64,000 nucleotides of DNA, taken from NCBI RefSeq assembly GCF_036511935.1, contig NZ_AP028878.1, positions 4,402,001 through 4,466,000 on the forward strand. Reading direction: 5' to 3'. Under the pieces are notes generated by a model. It ran no database searches, had not been told where the DNA came from, and saw nothing but the letters and a program-made list of their open reading frames with translations. Of the stretch, positions 17,254 to 26,739 are shown piece by piece. The position numbers and the translations under genes were made by a program. Source of the DNA: Marinobacter nanhaiticus D15-8W (GTDB lineage Bacteria > Pseudomonadota > Gammaproteobacteria > Pseudomonadales > Oleiphilaceae). Every line of letters begins with the position of its first letter. Positions within the stretch are counted from its first letter, which is position 1.

Positions 17254-18261
17254 ATGACGACATTCAGAGGATGGTTCCCCCAAATCTGCCCATCTCTCAC
17301 AGTGATTAAACCTGGCCAGGCCATCCGAGCCAGCGTAACCGCCCTGCTATTGACGCTCGCCGCTCTACCCCTGGCCAACGCCCAAACGGTGGTTGAGGGC
17401 CCGGAAGCTGCAGCGCCAGATGGCGCCGATGCCGAAGATGTACGCGAACGGGTGGAGAGCCTGGACGAACCGCTTTACAACCCATTCGTCGAACGCTACC
17501 TGCTGGACGAGGTCAAGAGCCTGCGCAGTGAAATGCAGAACACTCGCGCCGAACTCATCGAAAAGGTGGTAGACAAGGAGCTCACGGTGGCGGACAAGAC
17601 CATGTCCTACGCCACCGACACGGTGACCTACTTCTTCTACCTGATTGCGGGCGCCACCTCGATCCTGGTCGTGATTGGCTGGAACTCCATCCGCGATATG
17701 CGCAACCAGTTGCACAGTGTGGCCGAGAAACGCGTGAATGAACTGGTGGTGGAATACGAAAAGCGCCTCAAGTTCATCGAGGAGCAACTGCAGCAGAAAT
17801 CTGACATCATCAACCGGAACCAGGAAGAGATCGAGCGCACCAATGAAGTGCACTCCCTCTGGCTCAAGGCCAGTCAGGAAACATCCCAACAGAACAAGAT
17901 TTCCGTCTACGACCAGATCCTCGACCTGCGTCCGGATGACGTGGAAGCGTTGAGCTACAAGGCCGATGCCGTACTGGAACTGAACGAACCGCTGTGGGCC
18001 ATCAGCCTATGCCTGCGCGCTCTCAAGTTGGCGCCGGACAACGGTCACGCGCATTACCAACTGGCTTGCGCCTATGCCGAGATCGGCCGCTGGGAAGACG
18101 CTATCAAGTCTCTCGCCAGCGCCATCGAGATGTCCGAAGCCTACCGCGACGACGCGTCAGTGGATCCAAGCTTCGACCGCCTGCGGGATTTCGAGCAGTT
18201 CAAGCAACTGGTCAGCCCTGACGAGATTGACGACGTCGACCTCACACCGCCATCAACCTGA
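17254..18261 (+). CDS. Membrane-anchored coiled-coil/TPR protein of unknown function
   Basis: The 335-residue protein has an N-terminal hydrophobic segment ending ALPLANAQ (about 28-44), likely a signal peptide cut before QTVVEG. A charged helical region and a single transmembrane segment at about 127-148 (YFFYLIAGATSILVVIGW) follow. Next is a long coiled coil (about 150-205), then TPR repeats (about 215-300; YKADAVLELNEPLWAIS, HYQLACAYAEIGRWEDAI). The likely topology is a periplasmic N-terminus and cytoplasmic TPR. I do not recognise a named family. It stands alone between marR and livJ. Confidence 0.8.
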   Translation: MTTFRGWFPQICPSLTVIKPGQAIRASVTALLLTLAALPLANAQTVVEGPEAAAPDGADAEDVRERVESLDEPLYNPFVERYLLDEVKSLRSEMQNTRAELIEKVVDKELTVADKTMSYATDTVTYFFYLIAGATSILVVIGWNSIRDMRNQLHSVAEKRVNELVVEYEKRLKFIEEQLQQKSDIINRNQEEIERTNEVHSLWLKASQETSQQNKISVYDQILDLRPDDVEALSYKADAVLELNEPLWAISLCLRALKLAPDNGHAHYQLACAYAEIGRWEDAIKSLASAIEMSEAYRDDASVDPSFDRLRDFEQFKQLVSPDEIDDVDLTPPST

Positions 18262-18463
18262 TACTGGCACGAACCCTGCCTGTTTCTCGAACATCGCGAC
18301 TTGAGAGGATGCTGGACGTTTCAGCCGCATCTTCTTGAGTCGTTTCTTGACAACGAAGAACGGGTGGTGTTTGTTTGTTGCATCGTCACGCAAGGGTCGC
18401 CCCTCGTGACTGCAAAAAACACCAAGAAAGTTCTCAGAGATATTCAAGGCAGGACACACCAAA

Positions 18464-19576
18464 ATGAAAACCAAACTGAACAAGCTTGTTGTCGGGGTCG
18501 GCGCTTCCCTGGCGGTTATGGCGGCAGGTGCCGCGAACGCCGAAATCAAGATCGGTATCGCCGGTCCGATGACCGGCGCCGTGGCCCAGTACGGTGACAT
18601 GCAGTTCTCCGGTGCCCGCATGGCGATCGAACAGATCAACGAAAACGGCGGCGTCATGGGCGAGCAGCTGGTCGCTGTCGAGCAGGACGACGTCTGTGAT
18701 CCGAAGCAGGCCGTCACTGTCGCCAACAATATGGTCAACGAGGGCGTTCGCTTCGTCGTTGGTCACCTGTGCTCCAGCTCCACCCAGCCGGCATCCGATA
18801 TCTACGAGGACGAAGGCATCCTGATGGTGACTCCAGCCTCCACCAGCCCGGCTATCACCGAACGCGGCTATGAGCTGGTCTTCCGCACCATCGGCCTGGA
18901 TAGCATGCAGGGGCCGGTCGCCGGCAACTACATTGCCAGCCAGAAGCCCGAGCGCGTCGCCGTCATTCACGACAAGCAGCAGTACGGTGAAGGTATCGCC
19001 AGCGCCGTTAAGTCCACTTTGGAAGACAAAGACATCAACGTGGTGATGTACGAAGGTATCACCGCCGGTCAGAAAGACTTCTCTTCCCTGGTGACCAAGC
19101 TGAAGCAGGCCAACGTGGACTTCGTCTACTACGGCGGCTACCACCCGGAGCTGGGTCTGATCCTGCGCCAGGCCGACCAGGCGGGTCTCGACGCCCAGTT
19201 CATGGGTCCTGAAGGCGTGGGTAACAAGGACATCAACACTATTGCCGGCGACGCCTCTGAAGGCCTGCTGGTCACCCTGCCGCCGAGCTTCGACCAGAAA
19301 GCCGAGAACCAGGAGCTGGTACAGGCCTTCGAAGAGAAAGGCGAAGATCCCTCCGGCCCGTTCGTACTGACCTCCTACGCTGCGGTCCAGCTCATTGCCG
19401 ACGGCATCGAGAAGGCAGACTCCAAGGACCCGTTCGACGTCGCTGCGGCGCTGCGTGAAGGCTCCTTCGAAACCCCGATCGGCACCGTGGAATATGACGA
19501 AGCCGGCGACCTCGAGTCATTCGAGTTCGTTGTGTACGAATGGCATTCAGATGGCAGCAAAACTCCGGTAAACTAA
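18464..19576 (+). CDS. livJ: Branched-chain amino acid ABC transporter, periplasmic binding protein
   Basis: The 370-residue periplasmic binding protein starts with a clear signal peptide (MKTKLNKLVVGVGASLAVMA) cut after ANA. The mature part begins EIKIGIAGPMTGAVAQYG, typical of LivJ/LivK. It captures leucine, isoleucine or valine, or related amino acids, for the permease encoded downstream. Two cysteines (in DDVCDP and GHLCSS) probably form the family disulfide. A terminator between it and livH would raise its expression over the permease. Exact ligand is not predictable. Confidence 0.93.
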   Translation: MKTKLNKLVVGVGASLAVMAAGAANAEIKIGIAGPMTGAVAQYGDMQFSGARMAIEQINENGGVMGEQLVAVEQDDVCDPKQAVTVANNMVNEGVRFVVGHLCSSSTQPASDIYEDEGILMVTPASTSPAITERGYELVFRTIGLDSMQGPVAGNYIASQKPERVAVIHDKQQYGEGIASAVKSTLEDKDINVVMYEGITAGQKDFSSLVTKLKQANVDFVYYGGYHPELGLILRQADQAGLDAQFMGPEGVGNKDINTIAGDASEGLLVTLPPSFDQKAENQELVQAFEEKGEDPSGPFVLTSYAAVQLIADGIEKADSKDPFDVAAALREGSFETPIGTVEYDEAGDLESFEFVVYEWHSDGSKTPVN

Positions 19577-19636
19577 GCGCCGTTAAAAATCGGTAATGGA
19601 TGCGAGAGTCGTGGCCTATCGCCCGGGCTCTCAGCC

Positions 19637-19670
19637 AACACCTTCCCTCATAAGGGGAAGGTGTTTTTTT
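19637..19670 (+). terminator. Terminator/attenuator between livJ and livH
   Basis: AACACCTTCCC / GGGAAGGTGTT stem with a 7-base loop is followed by a T-run. It lies about 60 bp after livJ and 110 bp before livH, so partial read-through would give excess binding protein. Confidence 0.85.
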
Positions 19671-19779
19671 GGAACCCTGGTTGCATTTCATGGAAGTAAG
19701 CGTTTGAGCACTGCGCCACAAGCAGCTTTCTATCCGTGTTGATGCAAACAGGGTTTTTCTATATCGGAGTTCCACAACA

Positions 19780-20706
19780 ATGCACGACGTACTGTACTTT
19801 CTCCAGCAGCTCATCAATGGGCTGACGGTAGGAAGCGCTTATGCCCTGATCGCCATCGGCTACACGATGGTCTACGGCATTATCGGCATGATCAACTTTG
19901 CCCACGGTGAAATCTACATGATCGGCGCCTATGTCTCGCTGATCGTGATCACCGGCCTGGCCGTGATGAGCCCCGCCTGGCTCCCGCTGGTCCTGCTTGT
20001 GGCCTTGATCTGCGCGATAATCGTGTCCAGCTCCATGGGCTGGGCCGTTGAGCGTGTCGCCTACCGTCCCGTTCGCGGACAGCACCGGCTGATTCCGCTG
20101 ATTTCCGCCATCGGCATGTCCATCTTCCTGCAGAACTATGTTCACCTGGCACAGGGTTCGCGCAATATCGGCTTCCCGCTGCTGATCGAAGGTGGCATCT
20201 CCCTGGGCGGCTCTGAGGATGGATTCCAGACGTCATTGTCGTACATGCAGATTACAATTTTTGTGACCACGCTGATCTGCATGACCGCCCTGTCCCTGTT
20301 TATCTCCCGTTCCCGTATTGGCCGCGCCTGCCGTGCCGTTTCCCAGGACCGCAAGATGTCCAGCCTGCTGGGTATCGACACTGATCGCATCATCGCCGCC
20401 ACTTTTGTCATCGGCGCAGCCCTTGCCGCGGTCGCTGGCCTGTTGCTGGGCATGTACTACGGCTCCATCGACCCGCTGTTCGGTTTCATTGCCGGCCTCA
20501 AGGCATTTACTGCGGCCGTATTGGGCGGCATCGGCAGTATCCCGGGCGCCATGCTGGGCGGACTTGTTCTTGGCGTTGCTGAAAGCTTCACCGCTGGCTA
20601 CTTGAGCAGCGAGTACAAAGATGTGGTGTCCTTCGGGCTGCTGATCCTCATCCTCCTGTTCCGGCCCACCGGCCTTCTCGGCAAACCGGAAGTGGAGAAG
20701 ATCTGA
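19780..20706 (+). CDS. livH: Branched-chain amino acid ABC transporter permease LivH
   Basis: The 308-residue inner-membrane permease has about eight hydrophobic segments. It opens with [20 protein letters not shown], and the [17 protein letters not shown] block is diagnostic of LivH. It forms the channel with LivM. Its stop codon overlaps the livM start by one base (TGATG), showing coupling. Confidence 0.95.
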   Translation: MHDVLYFLQQLINGLTVGSAYALIAIGYTMVYGIIGMINFAHGEIYMIGAYVSLIVITGLAVMSPAWLPLVLLVALICAIIVSSSMGWAVERVAYRPVRGQHRLIPLISAIGMSIFLQNYVHLAQGSRNIGFPLLIEGGISLGGSEDGFQTSLSYMQITIFVTTLICMTALSLFISRSRIGRACRAVSQDRKMSSLLGIDTDRIIAATFVIGAALAAVAGLLLGMYYGSIDPLFGFIAGLKAFTAAVLGGIGSIPGAMLGGLVLGVAESFTAGYLSSEYKDVVSFGLLILILLFRPTGLLGKPEVEKI

Positions 20707-21977
20707 TGGTTGCACAGAATTTCCGACATGCGCTGTTCTGCGCATTCATCACGCTGATTATTTCCTATCCCATCCTGGGTCTTGACCTGGTAGCCCAGGG
20801 CATCGACATCCAACTGGAAGGCGGAGAGACATCCACCTACATCGGCATCGCCCTGGCCGTGCTGGTTGTATTCCTGTTCCAGCTTTTCCGTCCCGCCGTG
20901 ATGGGTGGCCTGGGCACGCTCAAAGCTATCAACCCGCTGGCCAATCGCACGCCGATGCCGGAGGCCAAGCGTCAACTGGTCGAGAAAATCGCCATCTTCG
21001 TGATCGTGATTGGTGCCCTGATATGGCCTTTCATGGGGTCTCGCGGAGCAGTCGACCTCGCGACGCTGGTGCTGATCTACATCATCCTGGCCCTCGGCCT
21101 TAATGTGGTGGTGGGCTTCGCGGGCCTGCTCGACCTGGGCTACGTCGCCTTCTACGCGGTAGGCGCCTATACCTTTGCCCTGCTGTCCCAGTACTTCGGT
21201 GTTTCCTTCTGGTTCGCCCTGCCGATCGGCGCGGTGCTGGCAGCACTCTTCGGCTTTGTCCTGGGCTTCCCGGTACTGCGGTTACGGGGCGATTACCTGG
21301 CCATCGTGACTCTGGGCTTTGGCGAAATCATCCGCATCCTGCTGAACAACCTGACGTGGCTCACCGGTGGTCCCAACGGTATCGGTGGCATCCCGGAGCC
21401 GACCCTGTTCGGCATGGAGTTTGGGCGCCGGGTTAAGGAAGAGGGCAACACCTCGTTCCATGAAGTCTTCGGACTGGCCTACGACAGTACGGACAAGGTG
21501 ATCTTCCTCTACCTCATCACGTTGCTGCTGGCACTGTTCACCCTGGTGGTCATTCGCCGCCTGGTCCGCATGCCGGTGGGCCGTTCCTGGGAAGCGCTTC
21601 GTGAGGACGAAATCGCCGCGCGGTCGCTGGGCCTGAGCCGGACCGGCGTGAAGCTTTCGGCATTCACCATCGGCGCCTTCTTCGCCGGTTTCGCCGGTAC
21701 TGTCTTTGCGTCCAAGCAAGGTTTTATCAGCCCGGAATCCTTCGTCTTCCTCGAGTCCGCCATCATCCTGGCGATCGTGGTATTGGGCGGTATGGGTTCG
21801 CAGCTCGGCGTCATCCTAGCCGCCATTGCGGTGACGATCCTGCCCGAACTGGCACGTGAGTTCTCGGAATACCGCATGCTGATCTTCGGCGCCGCCATGG
21901 TGCTGATGATGATCTGGCGTCCGCAGGGCCTGCTGCCCATGAGCCGCGTCCACATCAAACTCAAACAGCAGGAGTGA
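20706..21977 (+). CDS. livM: Branched-chain amino acid ABC transporter permease LivM
   Basis: The 423-residue permease has an N-terminal extension with extra hydrophobic segments before the core, which starts near residue 100 at [20 protein letters not shown]. The [19 protein letters not shown] and [16 protein letters not shown] blocks are typical of LivM. The start overlaps the livH stop, and livG follows after 6 bp. Confidence 0.95.
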   Translation: MVAQNFRHALFCAFITLIISYPILGLDLVAQGIDIQLEGGETSTYIGIALAVLVVFLFQLFRPAVMGGLGTLKAINPLANRTPMPEAKRQLVEKIAIFVIVIGALIWPFMGSRGAVDLATLVLIYIILALGLNVVVGFAGLLDLGYVAFYAVGAYTFALLSQYFGVSFWFALPIGAVLAALFGFVLGFPVLRLRGDYLAIVTLGFGEIIRILLNNLTWLTGGPNGIGGIPEPTLFGMEFGRRVKEEGNTSFHEVFGLAYDSTDKVIFLYLITLLLALFTLVVIRRLVRMPVGRSWEALREDEIAARSLGLSRTGVKLSAFTIGAFFAGFAGTVFASKQGFISPESFVFLESAIILAIVVLGGMGSQLGVILAAIAVTILPELAREFSEYRMLIFGAAMVLMMIWRPQGLLPMSRVHIKLKQQE

Positions 21978-21983
21978 CGGAGC

Positions 21984-22739
21984 ATGCTTGAAGTACGCAA
22001 TCTGTCCATGCGATTTGGCGGCCTGCTGGCTGTGGACCAGGTCTCGCTGGACGTCCAGGAGCGGGAAATCGTTTCCATCATCGGCCCCAACGGGGCCGGC
22101 AAGACGACCGTGTTCAACTGTCTGAGCGGATTCTATCGCCCCTCCGGTGGCAAGATCCTGTTCCGCGGACAGGAAATCCAGGGCAAGCCGGACTACAAGA
22201 TTTCCCGGCTGGGCCTGGTCCGCACCTTCCAGCACGTGCGCCTGTTCAACAAGATGACCGTGGTGGAAAACCTGCTGGTGGCCCAGCACCGTCACCTGAA
22301 CACGAACCTGTTCGCAGGGTTGCTCAAGACCCCGGACTACCGCAAGCGGGAAGAGAAATCCCTTGAGCGCGCGGCCTACTGGCTGGAGCGTGTCGGCCTG
22401 CTGGAACTGGCCAACCGTGACGCCGGGAATCTGGCCTATGGCCAGCAACGCCGACTGGAAATCGCTCGCTGCATGGTGACCGAACCCGAGCTGCTGATGC
22501 TGGACGAGCCGGCAGCTGGCCTGAACCCGAACGAGACCCGCGAGCTCAACGAACTGATCATCAGCCTCAAGGAGGACTACTGCGTCTCCGTGGTGTTGAT
22601 CGAGCACGATATGAGCCTGGTTATGGGGATCTCCGACAGGATCAACGTCATCAACCAGGGCCGCCCACTGGCCAGTGGTACGCCGGAGGAAATCCGGCAG
22701 AACGATGACGTCATCAAGGCCTACCTGGGCGAGGAGTAA
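21984..22739 (+). CDS. livG: Branched-chain amino acid ABC transporter ATPase LivG
   Basis: The 251-residue ABC ATPase has Walker A GPNGAGKTT near residue 35, the degenerate signature LAYGQQRRLEIAR, Walker B LLMLDEPAAGLNPNE and an H-loop in VVLIEHDM. LivG pairs with LivF on the cytoplasmic face of LivHM to power import. It sits 6 bp after livM and 11 bp before livF. Confidence 0.96.
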   Translation: MLEVRNLSMRFGGLLAVDQVSLDVQEREIVSIIGPNGAGKTTVFNCLSGFYRPSGGKILFRGQEIQGKPDYKISRLGLVRTFQHVRLFNKMTVVENLLVAQHRHLNTNLFAGLLKTPDYRKREEKSLERAAYWLERVGLLELANRDAGNLAYGQQRRLEIARCMVTEPELLMLDEPAAGLNPNETRELNELIISLKEDYCVSVVLIEHDMSLVMGISDRINVINQGRPLASGTPEEIRQNDDVIKAYLGEE

Positions 22740-22750
22740 GGGGAGCAACC

Positions 22751-23452
22751 ATGCTGGTACTAGAAAACATCCATACCCACTACGGCAAGATCGAGGCGCT
22801 GCACGGCGTCTCGGTTGAAGTCCAGAAGGGTGAGATCGTCTCCCTGATAGGCGCCAATGGCGCCGGCAAGACTACGCTGCTGATGACCGTCTGCGGTGAC
22901 CCGCAGGCCAGCTCCGGACGCGTGTTGTTCGAGGGAGAGGACATCACCCACAAGCCGACTGCGGAGATCATGCGCTCAGGTATTGCCATCGTGCCGGAGG
23001 GACGCCGGGTCTTTCCGGGCCTGACGGTCGAGGAAAACCTTCACATGGGCGGTTTCTTCAATACCAAGGGCGAAATCCGTAAGAGTCAGGCCCACGTGTT
23101 CGAGCTGTTCCCGCGCCTACAGGAGCGCAAGAACCAACGGGCCGGCACCATGTCCGGTGGTGAGCAGCAAATGCTGGCCATCGGCCGCGCACTGATGACC
23201 AAGCCCAAGATGATCATCCTTGATGAACCGTCCCTCGGGCTCGCCCCGATCATCATCAGACAGATCTTCGACATCATCAGCACCCTGCGGGACGAAGGTA
23301 TAACCGTCTTCCTGGTGGAACAGAACGCCAAGCAGGCGCTGAAGCTGGCTGACCGCGGTTATGTGCTTGAGACCGGGCGTATCCGTCTGGAAGATTCCGG
23401 TGAGAACCTGCTCGCCAACGAAGATGTACAGAAGGCCTACCTGGGCGGCTAA
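22751..23452 (+). CDS. livF: Branched-chain amino acid ABC transporter ATPase LivF
   Basis: The 233-residue ABC ATPase has Walker A GANGAGKTT near residue 35, signature MSGGEQQMLAIGRAL, Walker B MIILDEPSLGLAP and switch residue H replaced by Q in VFLVEQN, which is normal for LivF. It is the last gene of the liv operon and is followed by a strong terminator. Confidence 0.96.
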   Translation: MLVLENIHTHYGKIEALHGVSVEVQKGEIVSLIGANGAGKTTLLMTVCGDPQASSGRVLFEGEDITHKPTAEIMRSGIAIVPEGRRVFPGLTVEENLHMGGFFNTKGEIRKSQAHVFELFPRLQERKNQRAGTMSGGEQQMLAIGRALMTKPKMIILDEPSLGLAPIIIRQIFDIISTLRDEGITVFLVEQNAKQALKLADRGYVLETGRIRLEDSGENLLANEDVQKAYLGG

Positions 23453-23471
23453 AGCCAACTCGACAGGCACA

Positions 23472-23502
23472 AAAAAGCCGGGCGCTCTGCCCGGCTTTTT
23501 TT
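23472..23502. terminator. Bidirectional terminator, livF / lipoprotein gene
   Basis: Stem AAAAAGCCGGGC / GCCCGGCTTTTT with loop gctct carries T-runs on both strands. It ends the liv operon (plus) and the convergent lipoprotein gene (minus). Confidence 0.92.
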
Positions 23503-23552
23503 ATTTCGGGGCGGCTGGTTCGAAAGACAGCTTCGGCTACCAGCCCGGCGTC

Positions 23553-23984
23553 TTACTTAACGCTCTTGATCGTGCCTTTATACCCTTCCACGGTCACGTC
23601 GATGGTGCCGTATACGAAGTAGTCTTTCTTCTTGACCGTGTAGCGCGGTGCCACGATCACATCCGCGCCGGAGGACTGGATTGCGTTGTAGGCTGCGGCC
23701 GCCTTGACCGGCGCAACACTGTCCAGGGCCGCCAGCGGCGAGCTGCCACCCGCGTCGCCGTAAGCTACGCCGTCGGCATACTCGGTCTCACCGCCGATCG
23801 TGAAGAAAAGGACCTTGGTTGCAGACGATGAGCCGGTGATCTTCTCACCCACTTCGATATCGGCCTTGATATCGGTCTCCACGGTGCCGGCGAGCGGTAC
23901 GGGCGTGGAGCTAACGTTCATGGAACTACAACCGGTGAGCGCGCCTGCCAGCACGAGGCTGGATGCAATCAGTGCTTTTTTCAC
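23553..23984 (-). CDS. Small outer-membrane-type lipoprotein of unknown function
   Basis: The 143-residue protein has a lipoprotein signal peptide KKALIASSLVLAGALTGC with the acylated cysteine at C19. A GTG start at 23984 is chosen because AGGGAG lies 6 bases upstream and gives a normal signal peptide; an ATG ten codons earlier would add MAHFRFRENV and lacks a ribosome site. The mature part has a Gly-rich stretch (FFTIGGETEYADGVAYGDAG) then AAAYNAIQSSGADVIVAPRY. This looks like small TRL-type lipoproteins, but I am not sure. Position +2 is serine, which suggests outer-membrane sorting. Confidence 0.8.
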   Translation of the reverse strand: MKKALIASSLVLAGALTGCSSMNVSSTPVPLAGTVETDIKADIEVGEKITGSSSATKVLFFTIGGETEYADGVAYGDAGGSSPLAALDSVAPVKAAAAYNAIQSSGADVIVAPRYTVKKKDYFVYGTIDVTVEGYKGTIKSVK

Positions 23985-24295
23985 AACATTCTCCCTAAAT
24001 CTAAAATGGGCCATCTTGGCGGACGCGACTATAAAACAGTGAATTTTTTATTACAAATAGATTATAAAATTATTTTTAATATTCCATAAAAGAATATATG
24101 TGATCACCGTGTTCATTTTTTTGTCCATACAATCAGTAAATTGAGCCTTTCGGATCATCGCATGAAACGATTTCTGTTCTATACTCGTTGGAACGGTCAG
24201 GCATCCGCAGCGAACAGAAATGCCTGCGCGATCAAAACGTCAGGGCCGTTAGTCACGTTTTTACATCGATGAAAAACACGACAAGGAGTTGGATA
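23985..24295. other. Divergent intergenic region, lipoprotein / DUF3015
   Basis: No gene is seen. A very AT-rich block (about 24040-24110) could be an UP element. TATACT at 24180-24185 is a possible -10 for the DUF3015 gene, without a good -35. Confidence 0.45.
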
Positions 24296-24757
24296 ATGAA
24301 AAAACTGATCGCAGGTGCCATGCTTCTGGGCGCTTCCAGTCTTGCCTTTGCACAACCAGGTTGCGGTGTCGGCGCCATGATCTGGAAGGGCCAGTCCGGT
24401 ATCGCGCCACACGTCCTGGCAGCGACAACCAACGGCACATTCGGTAACCAGACCTTCGGTATGACGACCGGTACCTTGGGCTGTGACACCAATGAGTCAG
24501 TGCAATCCATGGCCATGTACATGGACAGCAACATCGACAAGGTCGCCCGTGACATGTCCCGTGGTGAAGGTGAAAACCTGGACACTCTTGCCGTGTTGCT
24601 GAACGTTGAGCAGGGAGACCGTGCGGAGTTCCGCAAGCTCCTGCAGGACAACTTTGCAACCATCTTCCCGTCTTCCGACACAACATCCGACGAGGCGGTT
24701 TCCGCTATCGTTGCGCTGCTGGAATCTCACCAGAGCTTCAGCAAGTACGTCGCCTAA
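24296..24757 (+). CDS. DUF3015 family secreted protein
   Basis: The 153-residue protein starts MKKLIAGAMLLGASSLAFAQ, a clean signal peptide cut after AFA. The mature part PGCGVGAMIWKGQSG...NGTFGNQTFGMTTGTLGC is the DUF3015 signature, with two cysteines likely paired in the periplasm. AAGGAG lies 7 bases before the chosen ATG; the frame extends further upstream but that part has no ribosome site or signal peptide. Function of the family is unknown. It is followed by another exported protein (DUF4105), which may be functionally linked. Confidence 0.88.
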   Translation: MKKLIAGAMLLGASSLAFAQPGCGVGAMIWKGQSGIAPHVLAATTNGTFGNQTFGMTTGTLGCDTNESVQSMAMYMDSNIDKVARDMSRGEGENLDTLAVLLNVEQGDRAEFRKLLQDNFATIFPSSDTTSDEAVSAIVALLESHQSFSKYVA

Positions 24758-24843
24758 ATCGCGACAATCAGGGATGATGCACGCACCACGGATGGTGCTT
24801 CGACCGGCTTCGGCCTCTCCTACCCTGATCGACCCGAGTACCC

Positions 24844-26739
24844 ATGCACCGACATCGACCGTCGGGGCGCGTGCCCCGTTTTTTCTCCGCTTTACTGGCA
24901 TTCGCGCTGACATCACAGGCATTGGCAGAACAGGTACCGATAGACAACAGGCTCCGGGAGTTGGCCCATGACCCGGCATGGCTGACGCTGGGCCACTACC
25001 GGCCGGATACCCTGGGTTCGGGCTACACCTCCCAGGCCGACGATCCCGATTTCTTTATCAGCCCCGAAGGCAAGACCTCCCCTCATGCCGAGCTTGTCGC
25101 AACCCTGGAAGCCATCCGCAAGCCGGGAAAGGGCGACAGCCATGCCCGATGCCGCTTCCCGGCCCGGGACCATTGGCTACGCGAACAGCTTGAACTGCCG
25201 GAAGCCGAGATTTCCTGCCCGACCTTTCAGGAATGGCGGGATACCCTGAATACCGAGACCGTCACGCTCGTCTTTGCCGCCTCATACCTGAACAGCCCCT
25301 CATCAATGTTCGGCCATACATTCCTGCGACTGGATCCTCCACAAACAGACGAGAAAGCCGATCTGCTGCTGGCGAGCACGATATCCTATGCTGCCGACGC
25401 CGCCGCCCACGACAGCGAAATCATGTTCGCCTACCGGGGAATTTTTGGTGGCTATCCCGGCATCACCACCATTCAGCCCTACTACGAAAAGATCCGACTC
25501 TACTCCGATATCGAGAACAGGGACCTGTGGGAGTACCAGCTCAACCTCACCCCAGCTGAAACCGACATGCTGCTGGCGCACGCCTGGGAGATTCGGGAGA
25601 AGAATTTCGACTACTACTTCTTCGACGAGAACTGCGCTTATCGCCTGCTGGCCTTGATCGATGTTTCCCGCCCTGGCACCAACCTTCTGGACGAAGTAAG
25701 CACTCACGCCATCCCGTCGGATACGGTACGCTGGGTGGTTGACCATGACTTGGTGGCTTCGGTGAACTACCGACCGTCGTCAGCGACGGTGGTGGAGCAT
25801 TACATCGATCAGTTGTCGCAGGAGGAGCGAGACCTCGCCGCAAACCTCGCTTACGGTGAGCGCAGTGTCGAGTCTGACGCTATTGAGTCGCTCCCACCTG
25901 AGGCTCGGGCGCAAGTACTTGACGCCACCTATGAATACGTTCGCTACCAGGCGCAGGAGGAAGGCTGGCCCCGGGATCAGGCAGCCCCCCTCTCCTATGA
26001 CCTGCTCCGCGCCCGTAGCCAGATTGACGAGGCCAGCCCACTCCAACAGCCCGCGGAGCCCGCCGTACGCGACGACCAGGGCCACGCAACATTTCGAGCG
26101 AGTTTGCTGGGTGGGCGCCAGGGTGATCGCAATTATGCCCAGTTGACCCTGCGACCGGCCTACCACGATGTGCTCGATCCACCCGAGGGCTATCGCCAGG
26201 GCGCCCAACTCCAGTTCCTGAGGCTGGATACCCGGCTCTACACCGACAACAATGAGTTCCAGGTAGAGGAACTGGTCGGGGTAGAGATCCGCTCGCTGTC
26301 AGTCCGTGATCGGTTCTTTTCACCGCTATCCTGGCAGGTGGGCTTTGGCGGACGACGCACGGAAATCGAATCCGGTAAGCGGGTGTTCACACCGTACCTC
26401 GACGGCGGGGCCGGCTTTGGCTGGTCTACGTCGTCGCAAAGCCAGATCTTTGCCCTGGGAACCGCAGACCTGGAAATCGACAATGATTTGGCCAAAGGCT
26501 ACGACATGGCGCCCGGGGCGGATATCGGCTGGCTTTACCAGGGCCAACGGGTCAGCGTGATGGGGGGACTCAAGACCAAGGCGTGGCTCGTGGGAGGCAA
26601 CGATCGCGAGGACATAGCCTATGCCGAACTGAACTGGCACTTGGCGAGGGATTTCGGTCTTACCGCTGGCTGGGAACGACAACACCACTTCGACAGGTAT
26701 GAAACCGCATGGCAGATTGGACTCAACGCCTACTTCTGA
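24844..26739 (+). CDS. DUF4105 domain outer-envelope protein
   Basis: The 631-residue exported protein has a signal peptide ending SQALA (about residue 28). The N-terminal half has the DUF4105 core (about 120-320; YLNSPSSMFGHTFLRL and FDYYFFDENCAYRLLALID, with conserved Cys and His suggesting a papain-like NlpC/P60-type site). The C-terminal half (about 400-631) is rich in alternating hydrophobic strands and ends in F, consistent with a beta-barrel. It overlaps the next gene by 31 bp. Catalytic activity is inference; the family has no settled function. Confidence 0.82.
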   Translation: MHRHRPSGRVPRFFSALLAFALTSQALAEQVPIDNRLRELAHDPAWLTLGHYRPDTLGSGYTSQADDPDFFISPEGKTSPHAELVATLEAIRKPGKGDSHARCRFPARDHWLREQLELPEAEISCPTFQEWRDTLNTETVTLVFAASYLNSPSSMFGHTFLRLDPPQTDEKADLLLASTISYAADAAAHDSEIMFAYRGIFGGYPGITTIQPYYEKIRLYSDIENRDLWEYQLNLTPAETDMLLAHAWEIREKNFDYYFFDENCAYRLLALIDVSRPGTNLLDEVSTHAIPSDTVRWVVDHDLVASVNYRPSSATVVEHYIDQLSQEERDLAANLAYGERSVESDAIESLPPEARAQVLDATYEYVRYQAQEEGWPRDQAAPLSYDLLRARSQIDEASPLQQPAEPAVRDDQGHATFRASLLGGRQGDRNYAQLTLRPAYHDVLDPPEGYRQGAQLQFLRLDTRLYTDNNEFQVEELVGVEIRSLSVRDRFFSPLSWQVGFGGRRTEIESGKRVFTPYLDGGAGFGWSTSSQSQIFALGTADLEIDNDLAKGYDMAPGADIGWLYQGQRVSVMGGLKTKAWLVGGNDREDIAYAELNWHLARDFGLTAGWERQHHFDRYETAWQIGLNAYF

